DNA of 64,000 nucleotides from the NCBI RefSeq assembly GCF_037975245.1, contig NC_092568.1, forward strand, positions 34,628,501-34,692,500. Direction: 5' to 3'. Each line of letters begins with the position of its first letter. Within the stretch, counting starts at the first letter, position 1. A program made the position numbers and the translations under genes. A model generated the notes under the pieces. The model did no database searches, was not told the DNA's origin, and worked only from the letters and a program-made list of their open reading frames with translations. Shown piece by piece: positions 1 through 12,770 of this stretch. The stretch is from Apostichopus japonicus. Taxonomy: Eukaryota > Echinodermata > Holothuroidea > Aspidochirotida > Stichopodidae.

Positions 1-479
1 ATGATAACTACAAGGACAATGTATCAAAATCTTCCACCAGACAATTCCTTTAATATTTGAACTAAAAAGTACTGTTGAAGATTGTTAAATTATAAAATCA
101 TGCTGGTTACCTTCAAATTCTAATTAGCCACAGGTAACGAGAATTTCATAAATGTTGCAGAGACAGGTAAGTTTGCTGCAAATAAATCTCAAAGGCAGCT
201 AATATTTGTTTTTTTCATTTCTCTTAAATTTCTTGAAGGAATTCAATAATTGTTTTCTCCGTGGAAGCAGTGAGAATCTCTCTGATAATTAGAAAATTCA
301 ATTGCTATCAGTTTTTTTTTGGGGGGGGGGGGGAGGGGGGACATTACAGAGACGAACTATAGAGTACCATATCCGGTGGTGGACAGTGGATATTTTAATT
401 TAGCAAGAAAGGAATACATTTTAATGAAAAATGATGTTTACTTATAGGTTACTGGGGTCTAAAAAGTAACAGACTTTGA
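1..479. other. Non-coding stretch, no gene seen
   Basis: AT-rich sequence without a convincing exon on either strand. A short T run followed by a long G run lies at about 310-340. Nothing else is recognisable. Confidence 0.5.
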
Positions 480-1130
480 TTCCTTGCCAGAGGCAGAAGG
501 GATCTATGTAGCGGTAATGGCGTGCATGCGTGTGTGTATGTGACACTTGCTTGTTAACACGGCAACTCAAAAATTTCATGGGAGATTAACTTCATAATTG
601 GTATGTGGATCCTTCGTATTGAGTACAAGAACTCTATTGTTGTTTTGTGAAATTCAATGTTCATTTGGGGTCAATAGAGGTCAAAGTCTGAAAACTTTGT
701 AAATGATAACTCAAAGAGTCCATCTTTGTCGAACTTATGATCGATCCACATATCCGGCTTGGTCAAATGTCAAACGAGATCAACAGGTGTCAAAGTCTGA
801 AAACCTTTTATACATGATAACTCCAAAATTAAAGCTACAATTAATCTGTGAAATCTCTCAAGGCTATAATTTTCTTTCGTTGAACATAGTTCGGTCAAAT
901 TCAGTTCAGTTTAGTTTTGTAAAGGGGCTCTTTAGATCTTCAACAAAACATGCAGTCTTCCAGGAATGAAATCTGCTTCAAAGAGTTGATAGTCTTGTTT
1001 TAAGCACACTCAAGCAGGCCCTAATCATGTGTCACCCTCTGAGCATCAAGGGGTCAACAGTTACGTCATATGGGGGGGGGGGAGGGGCATTGGCTCAAGA
1101 GGTCAACAAGTTATCTGAAATAGTGTCAAA
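480..1130 (+). repeat. Diverged satellite-like repeat, locus 1
   Basis: This stretch repeats, imperfectly, a unit built from blocks such as 'aggtcaaagtctgaaaac', 'atgataactcaaagag' and 'catttggggtcaa'. The same blocks occur in the same order at 11,830-12,770, at 21,330-21,930 (opposite strand) and at 41,620-41,830. The open frame at 703-969 is made of this repeat and is not a gene. No transposon ends were found around it. Confidence 0.7.
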
Positions 1131-2817
1131 ATTGGCCATATGCTCTGTGACGTATACTAGATGACTTTTGCTTTGGCAGTATTAGTTGTGAAAATATTTC
1201 AAAGTGTTTAAATCTTGTCATGTAGAGCTCTCATTCAACAATTATTAAAGGGATGGCTGTAGGAGAGCAGCTCAAAAATTGTGTAAAAAAAAGGTCCTTT
1301 TATTGATACATCTATGTGTCTATATATCACATAGGAAGACTGTTTGATCTAAACATTTGGAATAAAAATTCTATACTTTAAAATTCTTACCAGTGGATTT
1401 ATAAATGGTTGATGCCCACAAGGGAAATGTTACAAATGAAGAGCTGGAAATTTCTGATCTTTTTCTGGTTCTCACTTAAGTCTTGGACAAATTTAACTTA
1501 CTTATTATTCAGATAGTTATGTGGAATTTTGAGCAAATTGTACGGCAAGGAATCACAAAACCAACTGGCTTTCTGCTTGTGGAAAAGTTTATGATACTTC
1601 CTTTCAGTTAGCTTGCTTTCATATCTTGGAAATGCTGCTAATTTACAACGAATCATCTAATTAACTCTACTGCAAATTCTCTCTATTTTTAATTCATGTT
1701 TGTTTTCTTACATGGACAGATATTTTATGCTTGGTACATAGGACAAGAGGGTGTCAAAGCCCTTGAACTATCTTGTGTGAAGCAAATATTAAAAGGCCTC
1801 TGTTCTTTCGAAAGGCATTGCAGCCATCTAAATCAGCATGAAAGGGTGGGTGGGCGTGGGGAGTGGTGGCAAGATGGGGGGGGGAGGACGGGAGGGGGTT
1901 TGATAAATGGGCAATGATTATAACAGATAATAAATAAACTCTGTTACGATGTAATGTGAAGCAAAAAAGGACAAATTAAACATTTGTGTCACTTGGAAAC
2001 TGGATCTCTTTCACTGAATATTCAAATGATGGCAAATTTTACCGGACAAGAAACAAGACTTCTCCTTAAACCTACAATAACAAAAACAACATTAACAACA
2101 ACAGTAAACAATAAAAATATTATTTCCCACATAATGCTGAAGGAGGTTAGAATTGGGAGAAAAAAAACTTTATTATTCATGCCCTACCCTTTGGGAGCCC
2201 CAGTATCTCTGCAGATTTCAATCTTTCAGTATTTTAAGTTTTAATATAAATGTTATAGAAGACAAAGTCATGGCTTGATATCCAGTTTAGCCATATCTTG
2301 AACCAAATGATCTTCGAGTTTGTTTAGGTTTCATCGTTCTGTACGTAAAATTGTACAAAAACAAAATGGTTGTTGATTGATTGACGTCTGTGAAATTTCA
2401 TTTTATTCATTCGTTCAGGTTTGCAGAAACAAAAATCGTTCTGATTTTTTGTATGTAGAAAAATAACAGAAATTTATGGGAATTAACTTGAAACTTAAGA
2501 TACGTTCTTGTTTTACTAAAAAAGAAAAACATAATTCTATTCAAAGCTTTCAAGTTGTTTTGTATCATATGGCTCCCCATATCTGCTGAACCGGGCATAT
2601 TAAAAAAGCCCCAGCCCAAATATTCAGTTCGATTCGATAAGGTCAAGGTTAGGTTGCGTTCTCAGTACATCGTGGGTTGGAAATTGTAAATTGGTATGTT
2701 TGTCTGTTTTACTCATGGGTAGCGCATGCTGTTTCTATACATTCTTTTCTGTTCATTACTTTTTCCCCCTTTTTTCTGTTTTTGTTCCTCTCTTGTGGCG
2801 CAGCTAACCCCCCTGAC
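1131..2817. other. Non-coding stretch, no gene seen
   Basis: Short open frames occur (for example 1,696-1,917 and 1,984-2,244) but have low-complexity composition, no recognisable domain and no supporting splice context. A G-rich run lies near 1,875. Confidence 0.5.
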
Positions 2818-3572
2818 ACCGGGCCGCGATTTTTTTCCCAAACAGGTTTGCAATTACGGAGTTTTCCGCCAATCAGATTGCTCGTGACGTCAGAATCAAT
2901 AATGGGCATCGCTTCAAAGTTCGAAGACATGCACTGAGTTACACACTGACACTTAATTAAGTCTAGTTACGGGGTTTCCCATCAAACGCCCTAACTTTAA
3001 TTTTAATGCTTGAATCACATGTTGACCTTACTCATGATACATACGCTACATTCTATTGGGTTCGTGTTTACGTTATTCAAGATTTGTGAGCCGTTCTACT
3101 GCAATCGGAATTCGTTTCGTGGACTGGGTAGGCCTACACTAAAATCAACTTCACTTGTCTTGAATGAATATACGCAAACAGTTTAGTGTACAGTATGATA
3201 TTTTCGCGTCACTGCACTGTGTACACAGTTATAATACATATAGGCCACCAGCGCATGTGTGATGTACCCTGCACGAACATTTCACTGTGCGTTGTTATCG
3301 ATTAATGCCTTCACAGAAAACTTCAATCAAAGTAGATGATCATACCATACTAGTGTGCGCATTATGTCTAAACCAATTCCAAACACATCTACAACGAAAA
3401 GCTTCGGGTAATTTTGAACGGGCATATCTTCGTTGCGACGAATGGATGCAGACACTTTGGTTACCTGGAAGTGAAGGTTTCTATCGTGATGACGTAACTT
3501 TTCCGACCAATCACGAGCGCCTATTTACACGCAATTGCAAACCTGTTTGGGAAAAAAAAATCGCCACCGGGC
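2818..3572. mobile_element. Inverted-repeat element, copy 1
   Basis: The ends are inverted copies of each other. The left end near 2,826-2,860 reads gcgatttttttcccaaacag followed by gtttgcaatt; its reverse complement lies near 3,530-3,564. Similarity continues inward through a 'caatca-ga-tgctcgtgacgtca' block on both sides (2,868-2,892 and 3,495-3,520). A related element in the opposite orientation lies at 51,798-52,350. The family is not recognised, no target duplication was identified, and the open frame at 3,287-3,718 overlaps the right arm and is probably fortuitous. Confidence 0.6.
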
Positions 3573-4495
3573 CTCATGTATACCTTGCCGAGGAAGAGAA
3601 GATTATTGTGGAAGAAACTAGGGGCAATCAAACTGTTGTAGAAGAGTTCCACTCAAATCCCAATTCTGGCTTATGTGTGCCTTTTTTTTGCTTTCCTTTT
3701 TGTTTACCACTCTCTTAGTCTGGGGTTGCAAAAGAGAAACGAAAAAAAAGTGGGAATTATTAACTCAGTTTTTTTTAACCCACTCTCTCGCATGGACTAC
3801 ATCTGTGTGCAAAGTTTGCTCAATGGGAAATGTAAAGCAAACATTAATGCTCCAATTTGTGGTGACGCTTTTCTTTAACATTGAAAGAACATTTTTTTTT
3901 TGTCGTGACATTGCTCTCTCTCACCCATTAAAAGAACTTCCCTCACTCGCCATGACGTCAGTTTAATATGCACGATGTTTAGAATTGTTACGATTTATTC
4001 AGAGGTTAATAACGATTGCATTATATTCTGACTTCAGCAAACCCTTATACTCTTTTGCTTTATTCATTTCGAGTAACATATCTACGATATTAAAATGCTA
4101 TTCGACAGGATATACTATAAGTGTAATCCCAATACAATGTATTTTCACAATCATGTTACGCTTCAAATTATGAACTTTATTTGGTAGACTCTCATGTTGA
4201 GTTTAAATCTCTGGAGGGTATAAAAAAAGTCTGATCAGTAACTGTATTTCTACTTTTGGTTGGTGGCATGGGGAGCATTATTACTGGGGTTACTACTGTT
4301 GCTGTTTAATCACTACATAAATATCTAGTGGTGCATTAGAAAATGACAGGCAGGCAAGGGGTTGGATGTTTATAGCAGATGTGCACCCTTCAATGGAATA
4401 AATTCAATCGACACTTGATCAATCAACTATGCCATAATATATTCAATAGGTATGATGACCAAAAATTCCAGCTGTATATGGTCAGGGGTGGGAAG
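3573..4495. other. Non-coding stretch, no gene seen
   Basis: AT-rich DNA with short homopolymers. The frames at 3,673-3,966 and 3,985-4,173 have no recognisable domain. Confidence 0.5.
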
Positions 4496-4991
4496 CACTG
4501 GCGTAGGAAGGTATTTTTTCAGGGGGCTGATGCATGATGGATTGTAATAAAATGAATTTGTAATAAAATGTTCTCATATTTCCTGATTTACTTTACTCAT
4601 CTTGCGTGCAGTTGCCAGGCGTGTACGTGCTATGCGTGATATGCATGAACTTACGGAGTAGCGGCGATGGTGTATGTACTAGGTCAGTATGTATGCCTGA
4701 CCTACCGTACATGAACTAAACGAAGGAGTTCTGTACACACTGTAGCGTATAAGCTAGCACAACCTAAACATGCAGCACATTGGTCTGGACGAGGTTCGAT
4801 CCTGACTTATTTTGACGGTATGCTCGAACGCTAGCGAATTTCCGGCGGAGATAGTGATTCCCAATAATCGCAGTACTAAACAGTCTGAACAATGGTGAAA
4901 GACTACGTTCTGAATTACAGTAAATAGTTCAAAAATGAAAGGGCTTTTAACCCTTGACGACTGGGGGTGGGGGAAGCTTCCTACGCCATTG
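4496..4991. mobile_element. Non-autonomous TIR element, CAGNGGCGTA family (diverged)
   Basis: The left end reads CACTGGCGTAGGAAG and the right end CTTCCTACGCCATTG, which are inverted copies with one mismatch. Flanking octamers GTGGGAAG and GGGGAAAG are similar but not identical, so an 8-bp hAT-type target duplication is plausible but decayed. There is no transposase. Cleaner relatives occur at 30,557, 42,384 and 49,235. Confidence 0.65.
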
Positions 4992-6070
4992 GGGGAAAGG
5001 TGTGGAATGGTGTAGAAGGAAGGAAGGGGTAGGAGGGTTGGAAGAAATATTGTTGGTGGGGGAGGAAATGTATATACACGAACATCAAAACTGCTTTACA
5101 CTCTTAAACTGTCTGTTCAAATATGATCAGAAACTTGTCAAATGTGAACAGTTTGCCTGATCATAGTGGTACCGAACAGATTCGGTTCAAACTGATCAGA
5201 ATATTTTATTAAAAAACAATGACCAGGAATCTGATCAAGTAATGCAAATAACCAGTTTCTGTGAAACATGGGATCTGATCAGATTCTATTCAAATTTATA
5301 AGAATCTGATCAAATAGTGGATGCAATGAATTTGATAAAACAAATTATTTAATCCTCAAAACAAGACATATGACTGTATTTATGTTGAGAAAGGAGTAAT
5401 TCATGACTCAACAAAACAAATTCAAAACAGGGAAACAATTCTTTTTCTTCTTGGTTTATTTTCTCTCCATTAATGTTGCAAGAAACAAACGTTAAAAGAA
5501 ATGAAATACATTAACTACATACCCCACAGAAAAAGTTAAACAATATTTACATGTTTGCTATTGTCACCATACATTTTCATTGACATTACTGTCCCCTCGT
5601 GTGACTCGAGTTCTTAATGCAGATCATCCCCTCCATTCAACACTGTTATAACTTTTTTTCTGCAAAGTCAATATCAGTAATATGTACAGTATATAAAAGG
5701 GGAAATATATTACGTTTGCGCTTTATTTGTATATGTTCATTATTCAATGGTAGTTTTCTGGTGAAGGTAATTAATTCAACATGTATTACAAGTTTCACTT
5801 GTTGAAACTGCTTTGAATGGTCAAGTTTTTTATGGAACAAACTTGTTGAAATGACCGCATGTCCACCAGCAAAAGAAATGTAACACAATTAAACCCATGC
5901 ATGGAGACTGAACCCTCACTCCCATTCAGCGCATTATTTATGTGTGGTCTATAATGAAGCAGTTAAAAACATGCATACGGGAGGTTGCCTTAGCACAATC
6001 ATCTTTGCTTACAAGTGTGCTCCAGCTTGAATGCTCAGTAGACAGTAAAGAGTTCGTGTTTTGAACGAGC
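4992..6070. other. Non-coding stretch, no gene seen
   Basis: A cluster of short diverged 'ctgatca' words lies at 5,120-5,310. Small open frames on both strands near 5,617-5,888 overlap each other and show no domain. Confidence 0.45.
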
Positions 6071-6071
6071 C

Positions 6072-7125
6072 TTTTTTTTTTTTTAGAAGTAATAATAAGA
6101 GAAATTGTGGGAAGGCGGAAGTGGAGGTATAAGGCTGCCCCTGCCCTGGCTGGAGTTCTTCTAAGAGAGGGAGCATTCAGAACCCTCCCGGTGGCTGTGC
6201 TATATAGCTCACAAGCACTCTAGCCACCGGGTTCCTAGTTCTTTATAGGGCTTAGGGGCCACCAGCCCCAATCCCCCTCTGCTAAGGCCGAGGCCTCCTT
6301 CCAGGGTACTGATTGATTTTGTTTGACTTAAGCTTAGAGTGGGTAGTAGAGATTATATCATCAAGGAGTAGATTTTTTATTAGAGGGTCAAGAATTAAGT
6401 TATTTTTGAGAAGTTTGGTGTTAAAATTTTTGATATTAATATTAGTACTGGATGTTTTGCCAATTTTGAAAAAGTTGTTTATTGAAAGTAAACCTTGGGG
6501 TTTTGAGGCAGATACGGTAGGCAGAGTTATGTGTGTGATTTATTTATTTATTTTAATTCGGAGAGCTAATAAAGGCGAAACTGCCATACAAAAGAATAGG
6601 TTTGATTTTGGCGTGATAGATATTTAGGAGAGTTTCGACTCTTAGTATGTTCGTATTACTTCATATTCCTAGGGTCTTAACTGAGGGTTCTCCATGCTAT
6701 CCCCGCAACTTTATTTATATGAGTTTTATGTTTTAGTTCTTTATCAGTTGTTACGCCTAGGAAGATAGCTTTGCTATTAGTTATTGTATTATTTAAGAGG
6801 TTGATTGTCTTGGGTTTTATTTTGTTTCTACTAAACGAGTGTTCGATAATTATGAATTTACTCTTAATTAGATTTAGTTTTATTCGCCATTGGTATAACA
6901 CCACTCTTCCATCATATAAATTAAGTTTTGTAGATGCATTTGTGACTGTTTTACAAGTGTTCCACATGGCTATATCGTCGGCGAACTGGCTAATTTTGGT
7001 ATTACTGACTTTATTGGTAGGTATGTCGTTTACATATAAAGAGTACAGTAGAGGACTTAGTACTGAGCCTTGGGGAGTGCCAGCTTCTAGAATCAAAGGA
7101 CACTGTGGTATTCTACCATACTATT
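6072..7125 (-). mobile_element. 5'-truncated non-LTR retrotransposon (Jockey/CR1-like RT)
   Basis: Reading the minus strand, the frame at 7,096-6,677 contains the reverse-transcriptase palm motifs AGTPQGSVLSPLLY and QFADDIAMW, then a Gly-Val core (IFLGVTTD). Further downstream, in broken frames, come the thumb-type words PILLYGS and NSAYRICLKTPRFT, written here by analogy with PILLYGS (the copy reads LLYGSFAF). A T run at 6,072-6,085 on the plus strand is the poly-A tail of the minus-strand element, which places its 3' end there. Multiple stops show it is dead. The RT motif style is that of Jockey/CR1-type LINEs; the exact clade is uncertain. Confidence 0.85.
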
Positions 7126-7869
7126 TATACAGGACCAATTGCACGACGGGTACCATCTCCTGGCAGCCGTCACTTCCTCACTGTACCCTGCGTGTCCTAT
7201 TTACATAAGATCATTGGGGTAAATTTATGAGTTATTGGTTAATTTATGAGTTATGAAAACGTGTAGCCTACGTCATGAAGGCCTATTGGCTTTGACCCCA
7301 GACACTATGGTTATCATTAACCAACACAACAGTTGAATTATCATTACCCTGGTGGAAATCCAGTTGAACTTTTGAACTGGGTTCAACTGGAATTTTCTAT
7401 ATAGAAATTGGCCCAAATTTGAACTAGGTTGAAATGGTGAACTGGGGTTCCCAACTGGTTCAACTATGTTTTGCTGGGTTAAACTGGGTGAACTATGAGT
7501 AAGGGTGTTAGCCACTGAAAATAAATGTTTGTTCTTGATCAGAGAAGTTTGGGTTTGGTGTGATGAACAAGCACAGAGCAAGACACATAAAAAATGGAAA
7601 ACTCAACTGGATTGGATCAAAAGAAATTATAATTATGAATAACAAACAATAAACAACTGATCTGGGCCCAGTCAAAGAATAAAAAAAAAACAACTAACAG
7701 TCGTGAGGTGCGCACCCAAAATATAAGGAAATACACTTAATATAAAAGTCTGTTCTGGTGAGTTGGCCTGCTGGTGACATCAAGTATTCTAAGACCTCAG
7801 ATCTTCCACGACATCAGATATTCTACGACATCAGTATAGTTGAACCCAATAAATGGTATTATGAATGTC

Positions 7870-8065
7870 CGATCCCAACAAAACAGTATCCTTTAATCTA
7901 TAAGCAATAGTGTCCCAGGGTATCCTTTCAGTAAAATAATGTCAATATCCTTTGTGGTAAAATAATGTCCTTTATAAGTGATGGTGTCCCGGAATATCCT
8001 TTATTGCAAAATAGTATCCTTTATAGTAAATAGTATCCTTTAAAATAAATAGTGTCCCAGACTGT
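7870..8065 (+). repeat. Degenerate short tandem repeat
   Basis: Words of the type 'agtatcctttatagtaaa' and 'atagtgtcccagg' recur about every 20-45 bases. The array lies inside the TIR element at 7,337-10,092. Confidence 0.6.
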
Positions 8066-9604
8066 CAGATGAATATCACAACTTCCATAGAATAATACGG
8101 ACTACAGTAACTTGAACTATGTAAATTAAGGTTTAAAACCATATCCAACAATTCAAACTATCTTTCCCTTTCTTTTACAACTGCCTTGCTCAGATACTCA
8201 TATCCAACTGCATCACTCCATATACCCTCACAAAACTCCTTTGTTCCTAAAATATATATACACACAGACCCCATTTCCTGTGAGAGCTAATTTCCAGGAA
8301 GAACAAGAGAGTTGCCTAGCAACCCAGAAGAGAGAGAGGTGTTAATCCACCCTTTTGCTGCCACAAGACAACATACAAATATACTGTACAAATGTATAGC
8401 CCTCTGTACAGTGAGCACTGCACAGTGCACTAATAAACAAGTAAAACTATGGTACAAAAAAAAAACTTTGTATAAGAGCTGACCATCTTACATAATGTTT
8501 AACTGCTTATATTTTTAAAAAGGTTGAACTGGGATTCTCAACTGGTGTTATCTACACAATATAACACCACACTATAAAAAGTGTTTCTTTGTTTTTACAG
8601 TAGATCTATACTGTACAAATGAAGCCTCACTTGAAATTAGATTGATAGTTTAATGTTCATAATGTTCAGTGAAGGGCATCCTCACATTTGTAGCATATAG
8701 GTGTATGCTGTATACTTCAATAATAACTTTCGAAAAGTATGTTATTATGCCAATAGGACACTTCATGTTTGAAACAACAATCAAGGCAATTGCGTAAATT
8801 TTGAAATATCTGTGAGCCTCTTTTGTTTGAGACACCTTAAGAAACTGCCATTATGTTTGCTAGTTGACGATAGCTTTCCTAAAATCACGCGGCTAAATAT
8901 AGGTGTTAACTTGAGTATAACTAGGTTAGGCCCCTATAAGCTAGGCAACTATAACGTTAGGATATGTCTAACGTTAATAAATGTACCAAGTAGTATACCT
9001 AGTACTAGTAGGGAACCGGTTTGTTAGGCCTAGCCTATACTATAGTCCTAGGCCAGTATATATATATATATATATATACAGTTTAAGTTCCATTCAAATA
9101 TTAATGATAAAGAGCACGTTTACAATCAATTTTAACGTTAGTGTGTGTCAATAATATAAAGATACTGCAATATCACAAAGGAGGGAACTTAGCCGCGGTA
9201 AAAATTTGAAACTGCTGAGAAGCTTCTGTTGGCGTAAGTGGTTTGCGGTTTCGGAATTTATAAATTTAGCGCTAAAGCAAGACAAATGTCAAAGTTCAAA
9301 TTTAGCCGGATCATACCATTTTGCACTAGGGATGCATTTTGCCTACCAATTGTTCAAATCGCAAAACATAGTATGACATAATTTGTTCAAATTTATCAAA
9401 TAGTAAATATATCATATTTGTAATCATTGCGGTACAAAAGTTTAATCGTTTAATCATAACTGTGATAAATATGACAAAGATTGATTTTACACCCCTCATA
9501 AATTTAGCATTTTCAATATATTACGATACGGCTACTGCTTAAAAACTTACATGATAATATTCTCGATTATTACGCCTAAAATAAAAGCAGTCAACATAGC
9601 CCAA

Positions 9605-9850
9605 AGTTCCAAACCCAGTTGGCCAGTGTGAAACTAGTTCAACCCCAACAGGGCAAGTTCACCAGTCAACACAGTCCAAACCCAGTTGGGCCAGTGTGAA
9701 ACCTAGTTCAACCCCAACAGGGCAAGTTCACCAGTCAACACAGTCCAAACCCAGTTGGGCCAGTGTGAAACCTAGTTCAACCCCAACAGGGCAAGTTCAC
9801 CAGTCAGCATACTTCAAACCCAGTTGGGCTAGTGCAAAAACCAGTGAAAC
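9605..9850 (+). repeat. 69-bp tandem repeat, about 3.5 copies
   Basis: The phrase 'tccaaacccagttgg' starts near 9,607, 9,675, 9,744 and 9,813, giving a period of about 69 bp. Copies 2 and 3 are nearly identical. The array extends the right subterminal repeat region of the TIR element. Confidence 0.85.
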
Positions 9851-10092
9851 CTAGTTGAAGCCCAGCTGGATCAGTTCAAACATAGTTCAAATTCAGTTGA
9901 GCCTGAACAAACCCAGTTGAACATTGTGTAAACCAAGTTTAACCTAGCTCATACACAGCATAGTCCAGTTGGAACCAAGTAAGACCCAGTTAAACACAAT
10001 TAAAAACCAATGAAACATAGTAGGCCCTAGTAGAACCTAGTTAATTTTTTTTAACTGGGTTCTACTGGAATTTCTACCAGGGTAAGGATAAT

Positions 10093-10717
10093 CTTAGTGA
10101 CACGTAAAGTTAGCATACAGCAACGAGCAGTCTGTGACTTTCCATTTAAAAAGGAAGTTTCGTGGTCTACGTGCAGAATGTCACGCTCAATCACTTGATA
10201 ATGTAATCAAAAGTCAACAGCAACCTGGGATACCTTGTTCAAGTGACTATCGTCTGGTTTGATTCCCATAATAAATGATCTGCACATCAATTAGGCCTAT
10301 GAAATGGTTTTGAGCATAGGTTATATGCCTTCATATTTTTCTTTGAAATGTGTTATAAATCCACTGCTCAATATATCTGATAAAGCCATAGCCCTTGGTT
10401 TTTCTTATAACATCTTAGTAATCTCCCTTTTTCTTGTACACGGCAGCCGGCTAACGGCTCAAAAATGGCATTTGTGATAACTTCTATGGATAGAGACGAT
10501 CTAAAATACTACATTGACACGGTTACTTTGGAATTGAGGCTAAAAATGGGTATTTGATGATGTTGGGGGGGGGGGGGGATCGAGGGGTTCATTCCTTAAT
10601 TATGGTAAGGGTCAATATTTTAACAGATTAATTACAATCCCCCTCCCACCCACACCCCAAAGTGGTTATACGTCTATGAATTTGCCGGTTTCTTTTAGTT
10701 ACATAAACTCATGTGAG
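10093..10717. other. Non-coding stretch, no gene seen
   Basis: AT-rich sequence with a G run at about 10,563-10,578. No exon or element end is recognisable. Confidence 0.45.
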
Positions 10718-10825
10718 CAGTGGCGTAGCAAGCGGGGGGGGGGGGCAGGGGCGGGAGCCCCACCTACAGTTGAAACGCTCGCCCCCCATTTGCCCTCCAC
10801 CCCAAATGGAATTATTGTCTGAGAA
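10718..10825. mobile_element. One end of a CAGNGGCGTA-type element
   Basis: CAGTGGCGTAGCAAGC followed by a G run matches the left end of the hAT-like element at 30,557 (CAGGGGCGTAGCGAGC). No matching right end was found nearby, so this appears to be a fragment. Confidence 0.45.
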
Positions 10826-11829
10826 AAAAAAATGAATGCACACTAAATATGTTGCTGGGCCTATGTGCATATTCCCATGGTTTTTATGCAATTTTTATTC
10901 TTTACCTTTTACCTAATTCTCTATCTGCGAAATTGGGTGGCCAAAATAAAAATCCCTTCTATGGGAACATTGCCTTGAAAAAGAATTTCACCCAAGCAGC
11001 AGCGCAAAAAACCCCACTGTCTCTGTATTGTCAAATGTGGAAACGGGTTGGCAATTTAATTAAACGGTCTCCGCGTAACTGTAAGTTCATTATAAGAAAC
11101 TATAGTCATTTAACTTGAAGTATTCACATGAAAGAAGTTAATCGTCCTTTTAAAATTACGCAAATAAGGAAAGGTTGTGAGTCTGTGATTCAACTGAGCG
11201 AGCGTCAGGTATATAGTATGGGCATAAGCAGCATGTGCATACAGTACGTTAGGCGATACGTATACGGTATAGGTAGACATATAGGCTAGGCGTATATGAA
11301 AATAATACTGAGGGAGACTGCATAGGCTGTATAATGTTGCTATAGCGTAGGCCTACGGTATCACCGCCAATAAATGTGGATTATATTATGTTACACTGCC
11401 CTTAGTAAACCAGTTACTACAGTAGACTAGTTTGACTAAAGTGAAGTTAGGCCAAACTGTGTACAGTAAAGATGTTGATGAATGTCACCAAATTGTTTAG
11501 CCGGCTTATAATACCTTTTATGTTTGCATTTTGGAGTTGGAACTTTTGCTTCGCTCGAATATCAGTGTCTATGTCATTCCCACTGAGCTACGTATCAAAC
11601 AATTTTAATTTTGTACAGGAAGTTCTGAGGTGCGGAGTTGCAGTATATATATCACCATACTAGTAATTGGTATAAATACTAAATAGTAAATAGGACTAAT
11701 CATGGCGTCATCGAGTAGGCTGAGCAGACCTGGGCTATCCCCTTGGTCAGCTGCCTTCTTTAGCTAATGTAAATTTATTAATTTTTTATTCCTTGTTGAA
11801 GGCATCTACAGTAGGCCTATGCGTTGGTG
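10826..11829. other. Non-coding stretch, no gene seen
   Basis: Short frames at 10,849-11,118 and 11,472-11,663 have no domain and no splice support. Words such as 'taggcctacggta' are frequent. Confidence 0.45.
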
Positions 11830-12770
11830 ATGGCGTGTTTGACGCCTTGGCTTGCAAACATGATATCTCAAGAACTAAAACTTGCTGGTACTTTAAACTT
11901 GGTATACAGTAGGTAGCCCTTTGTAAGTAGACAGTCCCTCTTGTTTTTCATGAAGATCAAAGGTCAATAATGGTCAAAGTCTGATAACCTTGTAATCACG
12001 GTATCTCAAGAAGTAAAAGTTGCTGGAACATCATACTTGATAAACGGTAGCCCTTGATGAGTAGACAGTACTTGTTTAAATGGAGAAAATTGAAAACTTG
12101 TGAATATGATATCTAAAGAAGTGAAAACTGCTGGAACTTCAAACTTGGTATGTAGGTACAGTAGCCCTTAGTGAGTAGACAGTCCTTAATTTTTTCATGG
12201 AGGTCAAATGTCATTTGAGGTCAACAGAGTCAAAGTCAGAAAACCTTCTAAACACGATATCTCAAGAACTAGAAGTTGCTTGAACTGCCTATGTAAGCAG
12301 ACCTTAGTGATTAGACAGTCCCTATTGTTCTTAATGATGGTCAAATGTCATTTGAGGTCTACAGAGTCAAAGTCTGAAAACCTTGTCAACATGATATCTC
12401 AAGAACTAAAAGTTGCTTGAACTTCAAATTTAGTTCTTCTGTAGGAAGCCTTTGGTGAGTAGACAGTCCCTATTGCATTTCATAGAGGTCAACGGTCATT
12501 TGAGTTCAACAGAGTTAACAAACCTAAAAACCCTATGTAAACACCATATCTCCAGAAGCAAAAGTTGATTGAAATTTAAACATGTATGTAAGTAGCTTTA
12601 TAAAAGTGGATAATAGCATATACTTTTTCAGGAAGGTCACAGGTCATTTTAGGTTAGCATAGATCAAAAGTCTGGAAAACCTTATAAACGTGATATCTCA
12701 AGAAGTTATTGAGGTTAATAATTCCAGGTTTTTCATAGAGGTCATAGGTCATTTGTCTAAGTATGAAGGG
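11830..12770 (+). repeat. Diverged satellite-like repeat array, locus 2
   Basis: About seven imperfect copies of a unit of roughly 135-155 bp. Each has 'gatatctcaagaactaaaa', then 'cttggtat-tag-tagccctt-gtgagtagacagtccct', then 'catggaggtcaaaggtcatttgaggtcaacag' and 'caaagtctgaaaacctt' blocks (shown in pieces). Starts of the first block lie near 11,864, 12,000, 12,111, 12,257, 12,392, 12,548 and 12,694. The open frame at 12,208-12,420 is repeat-encoded. Confidence 0.85.

Larger units (their letters stand above)
7337..10092. mobile_element. 2.8-kb TIR element with subterminal repeats
   Basis: The left end ATTATCATTACCCTGGTGG is matched by the inverted right end near 10,070-10,092 (reverse complement ATTATCCTTACCCTGGTAG). 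Just inside both ends are arrays of words such as 'aactgggttcaactgg', on opposite strands at the two ends. Such subterminal arrays are typical transposase-binding regions of several DNA transposon superfamilies. No transposase was found, and no clear target duplication was seen, so the exact borders and superfamily remain open. The interior contains two tandem repeat zones listed separately and a short (TA)n run at 9,057-9,078. Confidence 0.7.

Noticed and set aside
3287-3718. 143-aa ORF as a gene
   Set aside because: Its end overlaps the arm of an inverted-repeat element and no domain or splice context was seen.
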